Shown: positions 53,234 through 61,082 of the stretch, one piece after another
Numbering within the stretch: the first letter of the stretch is position 1
Layout of the letters: every line of letters starts with the position of its first letter
From: Oscillospiraceae bacterium
Lineage (GTDB): Bacteria; Bacillota; Clostridia; Oscillospirales; Oscillospiraceae
Reading direction: 5' to 3'
Length of the DNA: 64,000 nt
Assembly: GCA_902791215.1 (NCBI GenBank)
Contig: CADAUZ010000002.1
Location: forward strand, 1-64,000
Made by a program: the position numbers and the translations under genes
The notes under the pieces: model-generated
Seen by the model: the letters and a program-made list of their open reading frames with translations, nothing else
Databases searched by the model: none
What the model was told of the DNA's origin: nothing

Positions 53234-53960
53234 TCTCGTTCCTTCTTGCTATGATATAGAGTCTTCCGGCCTTGCCCTGGGGGCCGTCGCTGCGCGGGCG
53301 CACGTTGTTAAAGCCCGCATGCTCCAGCAGGGCAAAAAGCGTCTCGGGGCTGTGGGCATATTCGATGTGCTCCTCTTCGCTCCGTTCCCAGAGCTTTCCG
53401 CGCTTCGTGAAAAGATCCATGCCGTAGATCAGCGCGCTTGATTCCTCGTCAAAGTCGGCACGCCACAGACACAGCACGTCCTCCTTCTCGTCGACAAAAA
53501 TCTGCCCGTCCAGAGAGCGCAGGAAATCCGGCGTGCGGATGTCGAACAGCAGCAGCCCACCGGGCCGGATAAAGAGGAGGAGGCGGCGAAACACCTCCGC
53601 CAGCTTTTCGGCGGAGATGTAGTTGAAGCCGTCGAGACAGCAGACCGCGGCATCCACCGTGCCGTAAAGATCCAGCTCTTCCGCGGCCTGGCAGAGAAAC
53701 AGGGGCGGCACCCGGCAGGGCCCCTGCTTTGCCTGCGCCTGCATCAGCATGTCGACCGAACGGTCCGCCGCGATCATCTCATAGCCGCGCCCGGCAAGCT
53801 CCCAGGTCATGGAGCCCGTCCCGCAGCACAGATCGAGCAGCAGGCGAAACTCGCCGCCGTCGGCGGAAAAAACCGACTCGTAAAAATCCGCGATGGCGCT
53901 GTAGGGCACATCCCCTGTCAGACTGTCGTACCAAGGGGCGAGGGCGTCGTAACAGCTCAC
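53226..53960 (-). CDS. Class I SAM-dependent methyltransferase
   Basis: The 244-residue protein has a Rossmann-type SAM-binding motif LLLDLCCGTGSMTWELAGRG, then MIAADRSVDMLMQA, the acidic DAAVCCLDGFNYI, and GGLLLFDIRTPDF. The start MSCYDALAPWYDSLTGDVPY matches small-molecule methyltransferases of the Methyltransf_25 type in Firmicutes. It overlaps hslO and the YerC-like gene by eight and four bases, so the three are one operon. Substrate unknown. Confidence 0.92.
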   Translation of the reverse strand: MSCYDALAPWYDSLTGDVPYSAIADFYESVFSADGGEFRLLLDLCCGTGSMTWELAGRGYEMIAADRSVDMLMQAQAKQGPCRVPPLFLCQAAEELDLYGTVDAAVCCLDGFNYISAEKLAEVFRRLLLFIRPGGLLLFDIRTPDFLRSLDGQIFVDEKEDVLCLWRADFDEESSALIYGMDLFTKRGKLWERSEEEHIEYAHSPETLFALLEHAGFNNVRPRSDGPQGKAGRLYIIARRNENG

Positions 53961-54253
53961 TTGTCCTTCTCCTGCAGGCGCTCGAATACCACCGCATAGC
54001 CGCCCTTGCCGTACTGGAGGGAGCGGTTGACGCGGCTGATGGTGGCGCTGGAGGCACCGGTCTGGGCCAGAATGTCGTTATAAATCATCCCCTCGTTGAG
54101 GCAGGCGGCAACCTGATAGCGCTGCTCCATGGCCATCAGCTCCGACACCGTGCACAGATCGTCAAAGAAGCGCATGCACTCATCCATGGTTTTCAGGGAG
54201 AGAATGGCTTCATACATCTTCTCGTTGCGGGGTTTACGGGATAGTTTGTTCAT
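53957..54253 (-). CDS. TrpR/YerC-like transcription regulator
   Basis: The start MNKLSRKPRNEKMYEAIL at 54253 has GGAGG five bases upstream. The 98-residue product matches the YerC/YecD family of TrpR-like proteins: MDECMRFFDDLCTVSELMAM, QRYQVAACLNEGMIYNDI, and the helix-turn-helix GASSATISRVNRSLQYG. Regulatory targets are not known for most members. It overlaps the methyltransferase gene by four bases, which heads to hslO. Confidence 0.93.
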   Translation of the reverse strand: MNKLSRKPRNEKMYEAILSLKTMDECMRFFDDLCTVSELMAMEQRYQVAACLNEGMIYNDILAQTGASSATISRVNRSLQYGKGGYAVVFERLQEKDK

Positions 54254-54389
54254 GTTGTCCTCCGATATAAAAAATGTCATTGTAATCATGTAAGCATTTG
54301 GTAATTATACTTTACATCTTTACATTGAAAAAGTAAAGAGAAACTTTGTTAAGAATATTGAAATTCGTGTATGTACCACACAATCCCAC

Positions 54390-54418
54390 TTGCGGTTTTT
54401 ATCGAGGCATATTATAAT
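54390..54418 (+). promoter_or_regulatory. Promoter of the NfeD-SPFH pair
   Basis: TTGCGG is followed after 17 bases by a perfect TATAAT, 46 bases before the ATG at 54464. Confidence 0.7.
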
Positions 54419-54463
54419 AATCCATGTTGAATAAAAGAAGTTTTGCGGAAAGGAGAAGCTATC

Positions 54464-54937
54464 ATGACAGCTGTTTTTCCGGTAAGTATGACTGCGCTCT
54501 GGCTCGGGGCGATGATCGCGCTGCTGATCGTGGAGGCTTTGGCGCCGGGGCTTGTGTCCATCTGGTTTGCCCTGGGGGCGCTGGCGGCCATGATTTCCTC
54601 CATGCTGGGCGCGCCCTTGTGGCTGCAGCTTGTGTGGTTTTTCCTGGTCTCGGTGGTGAGCCTTCTGCTCACGCGTCCGCTTGCGAAGAAGTATGTAAAC
54701 GGCCGCGCCGTGCCCACAAATGCCGACATGGCCATCGGGAAGGACTGCGTGGTGACAGAGACCATCGACAACGTCCGCGGCACGGGAGCCGTGAGCGTGG
54801 GCGGCAAGATCTGGACCGCCCGCATGGCCTCCCCCGAGGGCAAGGCCGAAAAGGGCACCGTCCTGCGCGCGGTACGCATTGAGGGCGTCAAGCTGATTGT
54901 GGAAGAAAAACGTGAAACTGAGGAGGTACACGCATGA
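54464..54937 (+). CDS. NfeD-like membrane protein
   Basis: The ATG at 54464 follows AAAGGAGAAG. The 157-residue protein has two to three N-terminal membrane helices (LWLGAMIALLIVEALAPGL, IWFALGALAAMISSML, LVWFFLVSVVSLLL) and a C-terminal OB-fold domain (IGKDCVVTETIDNVRGTGAV, GKIWTARMAS). This is the short NfeD type that partners with SPFH/stomatin proteins in membrane microdomains. The next gene encodes such a partner and overlaps it by four bases. Confidence 0.93.
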   Translation: MTAVFPVSMTALWLGAMIALLIVEALAPGLVSIWFALGALAAMISSMLGAPLWLQLVWFFLVSVVSLLLTRPLAKKYVNGRAVPTNADMAIGKDCVVTETIDNVRGTGAVSVGGKIWTARMASPEGKAEKGTVLRAVRIEGVKLIVEEKRETEEVHA

Positions 54938-55833
54938 ATACCAGCATGATTGTTTTGGGCATCGTCGTTCTTGTGGCCGTTTTCATCGCCGTGCGCTGCA
55001 TCCGCATCGTCCAGCAGGCGCGGGCATACGTCATCGAGTTCCTGGGTGCGTATAAGACGACCTGGAACGTGGGCATCCACTTCAAGCTCCCCTTTGTGGA
55101 GCGCATTGCCAAGGTGGTCTCCCTCAAGGAGCAGGTGGCGGACTTCCCGCCCCAGCCCGTCATTACGAAGGACAACGTCACCATGCAGATCGACACCGTT
55201 GTCTACTTCCAGATCACCGATCCGCGTCTGTACACCTACGGCATCGAACAGCCCATGCTCGCTATCGAAAACCTCTCCGCCACCACGCTGCGCAACATCA
55301 TCGGCGACCTGGAGCTGGACCAGTGCCTGACAAGCCGCGACATCATCAACTCCAAGATGCGCTCCATCCTGGACGAGGCGACCGACCCCTGGGGCATCAA
55401 GGTCAACCGCGTGGAGCTCAAGAACATCCTGCCGCCCAAGGAGATCCAGAACGCCATGGAGAAGCAGATGAAGGCCGAGCGTGAGCGCCGTGAATCCATC
55501 CTGCGCGCCGAGGGCGAAAAGCGCGCAGCCATCCTGGAGGCCGAGGGCGAGAAGGAGTCCGCCATCCTGCGGGCCGACGCCAAGAAGCAGCAGCAGATCC
55601 TGGAGGCCGAAGGCCAGGCCGAGGCCATCCTCAAGGTTCAGACCGCGACCGCCGAAGGCATCCGCCTCATCAACGAGGCCGCGCCCTCTGACGCGGTGAT
55701 CAAGCTCAAGGCCATGGAGGCCTTCTCCAGCGCCGCCAACGGCCAGGCCACCAAGATCATCATTCCCAGCGAGATCCAGAGCGTGGCGGGACTTGCGGCA
55801 GGCCTGATGGAATCCGTCAAAGAGACCAAGTAA
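54934..55833 (+). CDS. SPFH/band 7 (stomatin-like, QmcA type) membrane protein
   Basis: The 299-residue protein has one N-terminal membrane helix (IVLGIVVLVAVFIAVRCI), the SPFH domain (YKTTWNVGIHFKLPFVERIA, DNVTMQIDTVVYFQITDP, WGIKVNRVELKNI) and a long coiled C-terminus with repeated EAEGEKE-type heptads, ending in a short PSEIQSVAGLAAG. It forms oligomeric scaffolds in the membrane, often linked to FtsH or lipid domains. The NfeD gene directly upstream is the usual partner. Confidence 0.94.
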   Translation: MNTSMIVLGIVVLVAVFIAVRCIRIVQQARAYVIEFLGAYKTTWNVGIHFKLPFVERIAKVVSLKEQVADFPPQPVITKDNVTMQIDTVVYFQITDPRLYTYGIEQPMLAIENLSATTLRNIIGDLELDQCLTSRDIINSKMRSILDEATDPWGIKVNRVELKNILPPKEIQNAMEKQMKAERERRESILRAEGEKRAAILEAEGEKESAILRADAKKQQQILEAEGQAEAILKVQTATAEGIRLINEAAPSDAVIKLKAMEAFSSAANGQATKIIIPSEIQSVAGLAAGLMESVKETK

Positions 55834-55846
55834 TAAAGTATATAAT

Positions 55847-55875
55847 AAGACCGGCGGCAGCGACCCGCCGGTCTT
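55847..55875 (+). terminator. Hairpin after the SPFH gene
   Basis: AAGACCGGCGG pairs with CCGCCGGTCTT around a seven-base loop. The hexokinase gene begins 21 bases later, so it may allow some read-through. Confidence 0.7.
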
Positions 55876-55896
55876 CCAATGAAAGGAAAAGCAGCT

Positions 55897-57174
55897 ATGA
55901 CGACCAACGAGAAAGCCCTCGATTTTCTGACGAGACACGGCATGGACCCCGAGAGCATTGATCCCGATGTGTGCATCTACAGAATGCTTGCCGAGATGAA
56001 GAGCGGCCTTGCGGGCGAGGCGTGCTCCATGGACATGATCCCCACCTACCTCTCCAACGACGGAGAACTGATGGCCGGTATGCAGGCCGCGGTCATCGAC
56101 GCGGGCGGCACCAACTTCCGCAGTGCCCTTGTCCGTTTCCAGTCCGGCGGCTATACAGTCACGGACATGATCAAGCGCCACATGCCCGGCACCGAGGCGC
56201 CCTGCACCTGGGAGGAGTTTATCCGCTTCACCGCGGACGCCATTGAGCCGCTCATGGACCGGGCGGATGTCATCGGCTTCTGCTTCTCCTATGCCGCGAC
56301 CATCACCCCCGAGCGGGACGGCCGGGTCATTACCATTGACAAAGAGGTCGTGGTCAACGGCTGCGAGGGGCAGCTGATCGGCGCGTCCCTGATCGCGGAG
56401 CTGGAGCGCCGCGGCATCACCGGCAAAAAGATCGTCATCCTCAACGACACCGTGGCGGTGCTGCTGGGCATGGCGGCGGGGCTTGACAAGTCCAAGTACG
56501 CGGGCTTCATCGGCCAGGTCAGCGGCACCGGCACCAACACCTGCGTGTCCCTGCCTGTATCTGCTATCGGCAAACTGGGCCTGGAGGGCGACAAAGGCAT
56601 GATCATTAACCTCGAGTCCGGCAAGTACGACGGTATCCAGGGCGGCGACTTTGACAAGATGCTGGACGCCGAGAGCCACAACCCCGGCCAGAAGCATTTT
56701 GAAAAGCTGACCGCAGGCGTGTACCTGGGGGAGATCTGTCACCTGATGCTGAACGCCGCTGCCGACGAGGGCCTTCTGAGCGACGAATGCGCCGAAAAGG
56801 TACGCGCCCTGCCGGTGTTTGACTCCGCTGTGATCGACGCCTGGGCCTGCGGCGAGGGCTTTGAGATGCTCGGCGGCAATGAGGACGACCACAGCTTTGC
56901 CCAGACCCTGAGCCTTGCCCTGTTCCACCGCTCGGCAAGATGCATGTGCGTCAACCTCCTGGCTCTGGCGGAGCTCATCGGCGGCGGACGGGAAAAGCCG
57001 GTCTGCATGCTGGCGGAGGGCTCGCTGGTACAGAAAGGCCGCTGCTACCGCCCCGAGCTTGAGCGCCTGCTGAATCTCTACGGTACGGAAAAGCGCGGCA
57101 TCACCTGCGAGCTGCATGTCGGCTCGGAGACCACACTGCCCGGCAGCGCCGCGGCGGCACTGCTTAACACATAA
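55897..57174 (+). CDS. Hexokinase of the eukaryotic-type family
   Basis: The ATG at 55897 follows AAAGGAAAAG. This 425-residue protein has the two-domain hexokinase fold: phosphate-binding VIDAGGTNFRSALV, the sugar-binding DVIGFCFSYAAT, catalytic Asp in IVILNDTVAVLLG, GQVSGTGTNTC and the second phosphate motif MLAEGSLVQKG. It resembles Hexokinase_1/2 proteins rather than bacterial ROK or Glk glucokinases. It phosphorylates hexoses with ATP. Such enzymes are uncommon in bacteria but known in some Firmicutes and Bacteroidetes. GC content and codon use match neighbours, so any transfer is not recent. Confidence 0.9.
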   Translation: MTTNEKALDFLTRHGMDPESIDPDVCIYRMLAEMKSGLAGEACSMDMIPTYLSNDGELMAGMQAAVIDAGGTNFRSALVRFQSGGYTVTDMIKRHMPGTEAPCTWEEFIRFTADAIEPLMDRADVIGFCFSYAATITPERDGRVITIDKEVVVNGCEGQLIGASLIAELERRGITGKKIVILNDTVAVLLGMAAGLDKSKYAGFIGQVSGTGTNTCVSLPVSAIGKLGLEGDKGMIINLESGKYDGIQGGDFDKMLDAESHNPGQKHFEKLTAGVYLGEICHLMLNAAADEGLLSDECAEKVRALPVFDSAVIDAWACGEGFEMLGGNEDDHSFAQTLSLALFHRSARCMCVNLLALAELIGGGREKPVCMLAEGSLVQKGRCYRPELERLLNLYGTEKRGITCELHVGSETTLPGSAAAALLNT

Positions 57175-57179
57175 TTTTC

Positions 57180-57208
57180 TTGAAGCCCCGGCGCGGGCAT
57201 GCTATAAT
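57180..57208 (+). promoter_or_regulatory. Promoter of the small-multidrug-export gene
   Basis: TTGAAG is followed after 17 bases by TATAAT, 36 bases before the ATG at 57244. Confidence 0.7.
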
Positions 57209-57243
57209 ATCCCAGATTCTTTGCCAAAACACGGAGTAACTGT

Positions 57244-57726
57244 ATGATAGACTGGTTGACCGGCACGGTTGTCGGGAAAATGTGCGCGACATTCTTTATA
57301 TCCATGCTTCCCGTTGTGGAGCTTCGCTTCGGCTTGCCCTTCGGTATCGCCCAGGGATTGGAATATCCGCTCGCCCTGATGGCTGCGCTGCTGGGCAACA
57401 TGGCCCCGGTGCCGTTCATCATTGTCTACATCAAGCGCATCTTTGCCTGGATGCGCATGCACATGCCCCGCATGAACGCGGTGCTCACAAAGCTGGAAGA
57501 CCGTGCCCATCTCAAGGGCGAGACCGTGGAGAAATACGGACACTGGGGCCTGCTGATTTTTGTGGCGATCCCGCTTCCCGGCACCGGCGCCTGGACGGGC
57601 GCGCTGATCGCGGCGCTCCTGAATATCCGCACCGCCAAGGCAGTCCCGGTCATCCTCATCGGCGTCTGTATCGCCGCCGCCATCATGACCCTCGTCACCT
57701 ACGGCGTGATCCATATTGTCTTATAA
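57244..57726 (+). CDS. Small multidrug export family membrane protein
   Basis: The 160-residue protein matches the 'putative small multi-drug export' family (PF06695): an early MLPVVELRFGLPFGIAQGL motif, membrane segment ALMAALLGNMAPVPFIIVYI, a cytoplasmic helix with HMPRMNAVLTKLEDRA and EKYGHWGLLIFVAIPLPGTG, and a final hydrophobic segment. The PLPGTGAW motif is diagnostic. The export function attached to the family name is weakly supported. It has its own promoter and terminator. Confidence 0.9.
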   Translation: MIDWLTGTVVGKMCATFFISMLPVVELRFGLPFGIAQGLEYPLALMAALLGNMAPVPFIIVYIKRIFAWMRMHMPRMNAVLTKLEDRAHLKGETVEKYGHWGLLIFVAIPLPGTGAWTGALIAALLNIRTAKAVPVILIGVCIAAAIMTLVTYGVIHIVL

Positions 57727-57731
57727 TCCTA

Positions 57732-57764
57732 CCCCTGAGGCCGCAGCTTCAGGGGCCTTTTTTT
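57732..57764 (+). terminator. Terminator after the small-multidrug-export gene
   Basis: CCCCTGA pairs with TCAGGGG around a GC-rich loop, followed by CC and seven T residues. Confidence 0.88.
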
Positions 57765-57785
57765 ATCAAACGCGGACAAAGGACA

Positions 57786-57813
57786 TTGACGGGCGCGGAA
57801 ATCCTGCTACAAT
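57786..57813 (+). promoter_or_regulatory. Promoter of the 2-hydroxyacid dehydrogenase gene
   Basis: TTGACG is followed after 16 bases by TACAAT, about 40 bases before the ATG. Confidence 0.6.
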
Positions 57814-57852
57814 AGAGTCAGGCAAAAAACGTATAAAAAGGAGTGTGCGAAT

Positions 57853-58812
57853 ATGAAAAAGGATATACTCGTTCTGCTGCCCACAGAGGCCAGGCACAGA
57901 GAGAAGCTGGAGGCGGCAGGCGCGGGCTGCCGCTTTACATACAGCAGACCCGACGAGGTGAGCTTTGAGCAGATACAGGCGGCAAATGTCATTATCGGCC
58001 AGCCGAAGCCGGACATGCTCCGGGCGTCCGAGAACCTCGAGTGGCTGCAGACCGCTTCCGCCGGGGTAGACCCCTATATCGTGCCGGGGGTGCTCGCTGC
58101 GAAAACCGTGCTCACCAACGCAACCGGCGCCTACAGCAAGGCGGTTTCGGAGCACGCCTTCGCCCTGACGCTGATGCTGATTAAGAAGCTGCACCTGTAC
58201 CGGGACGAGCAGCTGAAAAATCACTGGAGCGACCGCGGCACCGTCACGTCCCTCTCCGACAGTACCGTCGTGGTCGTCGGGCTCGGGGACATCGGCCGGG
58301 CTTACGCACGCATGGTCAAAGCAATGGGCGCATATGTGATCGGCGTCAAGCGGCGCGGCGGCGCCTGCCCGGACTATGTGGACGAGCTCGTGCTGACACA
58401 GGACATTGACAGCATTTTGCCGCGTGCGGACGTTATCATGTCGGTGCTGCCGAATACCGCCGAGACCCGTTACCTGTATACGGACGAACGCTTTGACAAA
58501 ATGAAGGACAGCGCCGTTTTCGTCAACTGCGGGCGCGGCAATGCCGTCTCGGCCGAGGTGCTGTACCGGGCACTCAAGGAGCATAAGATCAGCGCCGCGG
58601 CCGTCGACGTTGTCGAGGCGGAGCCGCTGCCCGCCGACAGCCCCCTCTGGGGTTTGGAAAACCTTGTCATTACGCCGCATATCTCGGGCTTCTTCCACCT
58701 GCCGGAGACCTTCGAGCGCATTGTCGATATCGCGGCGGGCAACCTCGCGGCCTATCTCGCGGGGAAGGAGCTGCGCAACGTGGTCGATTTTGCGACCGGA
58801 TACGCAAAATAA
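57853..58812 (+). CDS. D-isomer-specific 2-hydroxyacid dehydrogenase
   Basis: This 319-residue NAD-dependent enzyme has an N-terminal catalytic part and a central nucleotide domain with VVVVGLGDIGRAYARMVKAMG. The catalytic Arg, Glu and His are in FVNCGRGNAVSAEVL (near the Arg), AAVDVVEAEPLPADSPLW (Glu) and ITPHISGF (His). It resembles the phosphoglycerate dehydrogenase/glyoxylate reductase group, with unknown acid substrate. A promoter is at 57786. Confidence 0.92.
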   Translation: MKKDILVLLPTEARHREKLEAAGAGCRFTYSRPDEVSFEQIQAANVIIGQPKPDMLRASENLEWLQTASAGVDPYIVPGVLAAKTVLTNATGAYSKAVSEHAFALTLMLIKKLHLYRDEQLKNHWSDRGTVTSLSDSTVVVVGLGDIGRAYARMVKAMGAYVIGVKRRGGACPDYVDELVLTQDIDSILPRADVIMSVLPNTAETRYLYTDERFDKMKDSAVFVNCGRGNAVSAEVLYRALKEHKISAAAVDVVEAEPLPADSPLWGLENLVITPHISGFFHLPETFERIVDIAAGNLAAYLAGKELRNVVDFATGYAK

Positions 58813-58851
58813 GCGCATCGATCCCGTCAGCACGGCCCGGTGCCGAAACAC

Positions 58852-58880
58852 TTGCGAATGTCCTGAGATAAGGGTATAAT
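58852..58880 (+). promoter_or_regulatory. Promoter of the lipoprotein at 58916
   Basis: TTGCGA is followed after 17 bases by TATAAT, 36 bases before the ATG. Confidence 0.7.
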
Positions 58881-58915
58881 CTCTGCATTACCAGATTACA
58901 GGAGGAAACGACACA

Positions 58916-59923
58916 ATGCTCAGGAGAAAACACTTTTCAAAGATATCCACAGCTCTTGTACTGGCCTTGCTGACAGTGCTGCTCTGCGGCTGCGGCAAAA
59001 TCGGCCAGATCGTAAAACCGGCTGAGCCGACTGCCGAGCCCGGCCCGGTGGCCACGCCTGCGCCCACGGAGCCCGTGAGCACGCCCGCACCCACCGCGAC
59101 CCCGACCCAGCCGCCCGTTACCGAGCGTCAGAACGGCGAACGCTTTGAAGGCACCATGACGTTCCAGGGCATGCCGGAGACCATCCGGTATGAGCACATC
59201 CGAAACGACGCGCTCGGCTTCGAGATGGACTACGACTATGAAAGATTCGTGCGGCAAAGCGAGCCGGATCGTGAACGCTTCATCTCCGTCTATGACGATC
59301 CCGAACAGCCCGAGAATTACCTTGAGGTGACATCCCATCCCGAAAACGCCGAGACGGTGGCCGCGTTCATCGCCGACCGGCTCTCAAACGAGTTTGAGAG
59401 CAAACCGGAACCCATTACCTTGGACCGGGCCGGCAATTGCATTCATATCGAGGGGTCTGTCATCAAGGGCACCAACCAGATGGCGGATCACCTGCAGTCG
59501 GTGTATGTGTTCCCGGCGCCCGACGGCTGCCGCGTCGCCATTTCGCATTGCTTCGTTACGGATTCCGAATTTTACAGCATGCAGATCAGCCGCTTTATGA
59601 ATACCTTCTCGGTTATCGCCGGGCCGGGTGAGAGCAGGATTACAGACGATCAGGCGGTTTCCGCCGTCAGAAATTACTGCCTTGCCGCCAATCCTGAGCT
59701 GTTGAACAGCGTGAACGGAGGGGAAGCGCCGGTTTATTGGGACCTCTCCTCGAGCGACGAGAATCAGATCGTGGTCGTGTTCCGCTCGTACACCGGGTCG
59801 TTGAACCGCTACTACATTGACCCGGTTTCGGGAGAAGCCTATGTCACCGAATTTGTCCCCGGCGTCATGGAAGAGGAACAGCGCACGGGCGAGACCCTGA
59901 ATGTGAAAAATTATCTGCAGTAA
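58916..59923 (+). CDS. Lipoprotein of unknown function
   Basis: The signal peptide ends in LLCGC (probable lipidated Cys26), followed by a Pro/Thr-rich linker (PAPTEPVSTPAPTATPTQP). The mature region has a mixed alpha/beta pattern: IRYEHIRNDALGFEMDYDYE, NYLEVTSHPENAETVAAFIA, a central VYVFPAPDGCRVAISHCF, and a C-terminal segment QIVVVFRSYTGSLNRYYIDP with GEAYVTEFVPG. I do not recognise the family. It is a single-gene unit with its own promoter and terminator. Confidence 0.82.
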   Translation: MLRRKHFSKISTALVLALLTVLLCGCGKIGQIVKPAEPTAEPGPVATPAPTEPVSTPAPTATPTQPPVTERQNGERFEGTMTFQGMPETIRYEHIRNDALGFEMDYDYERFVRQSEPDRERFISVYDDPEQPENYLEVTSHPENAETVAAFIADRLSNEFESKPEPITLDRAGNCIHIEGSVIKGTNQMADHLQSVYVFPAPDGCRVAISHCFVTDSEFYSMQISRFMNTFSVIAGPGESRITDDQAVSAVRNYCLAANPELLNSVNGGEAPVYWDLSSSDENQIVVVFRSYTGSLNRYYIDPVSGEAYVTEFVPGVMEEEQRTGETLNVKNYLQ

Positions 59924-59928
59924 AAAAG

Positions 59929-59973
59929 AAAGCTCCCGCTCACCGGCTTACTTACCGGCGGGCGGGGGCTTTT
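59929..59973 (+). terminator. Terminator after the lipoprotein at 58916
   Basis: AAAGCTCCCGCTC and the following GGCGGGGGCTTTT pair, allowing G-T pairs, around an inner ACCGG/CCGGC stem, five bases after the stop codon. Confidence 0.75.
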
Positions 59974-60033
59974 CCCGGTGAAAGCACGGAAAGAACCGGA
60001 GAGGCCAATCACGCCTGTGGGATTTTTTCATCA

Positions 60034-60061
60034 TTGACGGAAATTCAAATCCTGATAAAAT
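60034..60061 (+). promoter_or_regulatory. Possible promoter of the CYTH-like gene
   Basis: TTGACG is followed after 16 bases by TAAAAT, 30 bases before the ATG at 60091. Confidence 0.6.
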
Positions 60062-60090
60062 AATCTGCATAGCTGAGGGGGGGATCATAC

Positions 60091-60957
60091 ATGCTGCACG
60101 GCTCTGTCGCCCAAAGAATAAAGCGGACAATGGCTTTTATCCTGCTGCCTTTCTGCCTGTGTTGTGCCGTCCCGTTTCCTGCCTATGCGCTGGGCGAGAG
60201 TCAGGTGGATTTTGAGATCAAATTTCTGCTGGATTCCGATAAGGTACTGACGGATGAGCACTTGCTGACCGATGATTTCCGGGCGCTGATCGGCGCCGGG
60301 ACGGATTATCGGTCGATCGACGTAATCTATCTCGAAACCGAAGGACGCGACTTTTTAAACGAGGGCTGGGTAAACCGGATACGCTGGAAGGAAAACAAGA
60401 AAAAGATCGAGTGTACCTGTAAAAAACGCTATTCTCTTTCCGGGGAGGATGCGGCGGCCATTCGCGCCGCGCTCGCGCAGGCGGAAGCCGACGGCTTCGT
60501 TTTCTCCGATACGGCCTATTCCGCGCAGATCGACTGGGGCTTTTCCAAAATGACGTTGAGCGCCGAAAAGGAAGTGTCCGGGAAGTATAAAGACTACCGC
60601 AGCCTGTCACAGTTCAGCACGGCCGACGCCATCAAGTTCTTTGAAAAAACAATGCCGGACGAAGAGAGAGACTGGGGAGAAAAGCGATGGAGTGCCGCCA
60701 TGCTCGCACAGGCACAGAAGGTCGGGCCGCTGCAATACCGGCGGATCAAGGGAAGCTGGGAAGGAACAGAAGCCGATGTCGAAATCTGGCCGATGAAAGA
60801 CGGCTATATCACGGAACTGTCGTTCAAGGTGACGGGGCTTGCCGCCGCCTCCGTCCTGCGGGAGCGGATGACGGCGCTGCTGGAGGAAAAGGGCGTCCTT
60901 TTGCATATGGATTCCCTGAAAACGCAGACGATCCTGGACGTTTTTCTCGGGGCGTAA
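60091..60957 (+). CDS. Secreted CYTH-like protein
   Basis: The 288-residue protein has a basic N-terminus and a signal peptide ending near AYALG. The mature start is DFEIKFLLD, close to the ExExK motif of CYTH triphosphate tunnel enzymes, followed by VIYLETEGRDFLNEGWVNRI and WKENKKKIECTCKKRY, the usual charged strands of the tunnel. A later EADVEIWPMKDGYITELSFK segment fits the C-terminal strands, and a final helix is present. CYTH enzymes cleave polyphosphates or thiamine triphosphate in the cytoplasm; here the protein is exported. Homology is inferred by pattern only. Confidence 0.65.
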   Translation: MLHGSVAQRIKRTMAFILLPFCLCCAVPFPAYALGESQVDFEIKFLLDSDKVLTDEHLLTDDFRALIGAGTDYRSIDVIYLETEGRDFLNEGWVNRIRWKENKKKIECTCKKRYSLSGEDAAAIRAALAQAEADGFVFSDTAYSAQIDWGFSKMTLSAEKEVSGKYKDYRSLSQFSTADAIKFFEKTMPDEERDWGEKRWSAAMLAQAQKVGPLQYRRIKGSWEGTEADVEIWPMKDGYITELSFKVTGLAAASVLRERMTALLEEKGVLLHMDSLKTQTILDVFLGA

Positions 60958-61036
60958 GCGCGGAATCATCCGCTCTAAATTCGTGACACAGATCGGCGGG
61001 CGGGCGTTGTCAGACCGAAAACATATCGGAACAACA

Positions 61037-61066
61037 CAAGGGCAGGAGCCGCGGCTCCTGCCCTTG
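61037..61066. terminator. Long perfect palindrome between convergent genes
   Basis: A 15-base perfect inverted repeat centred at 61051/61052 (CAAGGGCAGGAGCCG and its complement) lies between the CYTH-like gene and the TlpA-like gene. It can act as a bidirectional terminator although the T-tracts are weak. Confidence 0.6.
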
Positions 61067-61082
61067 CAGAATTATCCTTTCA

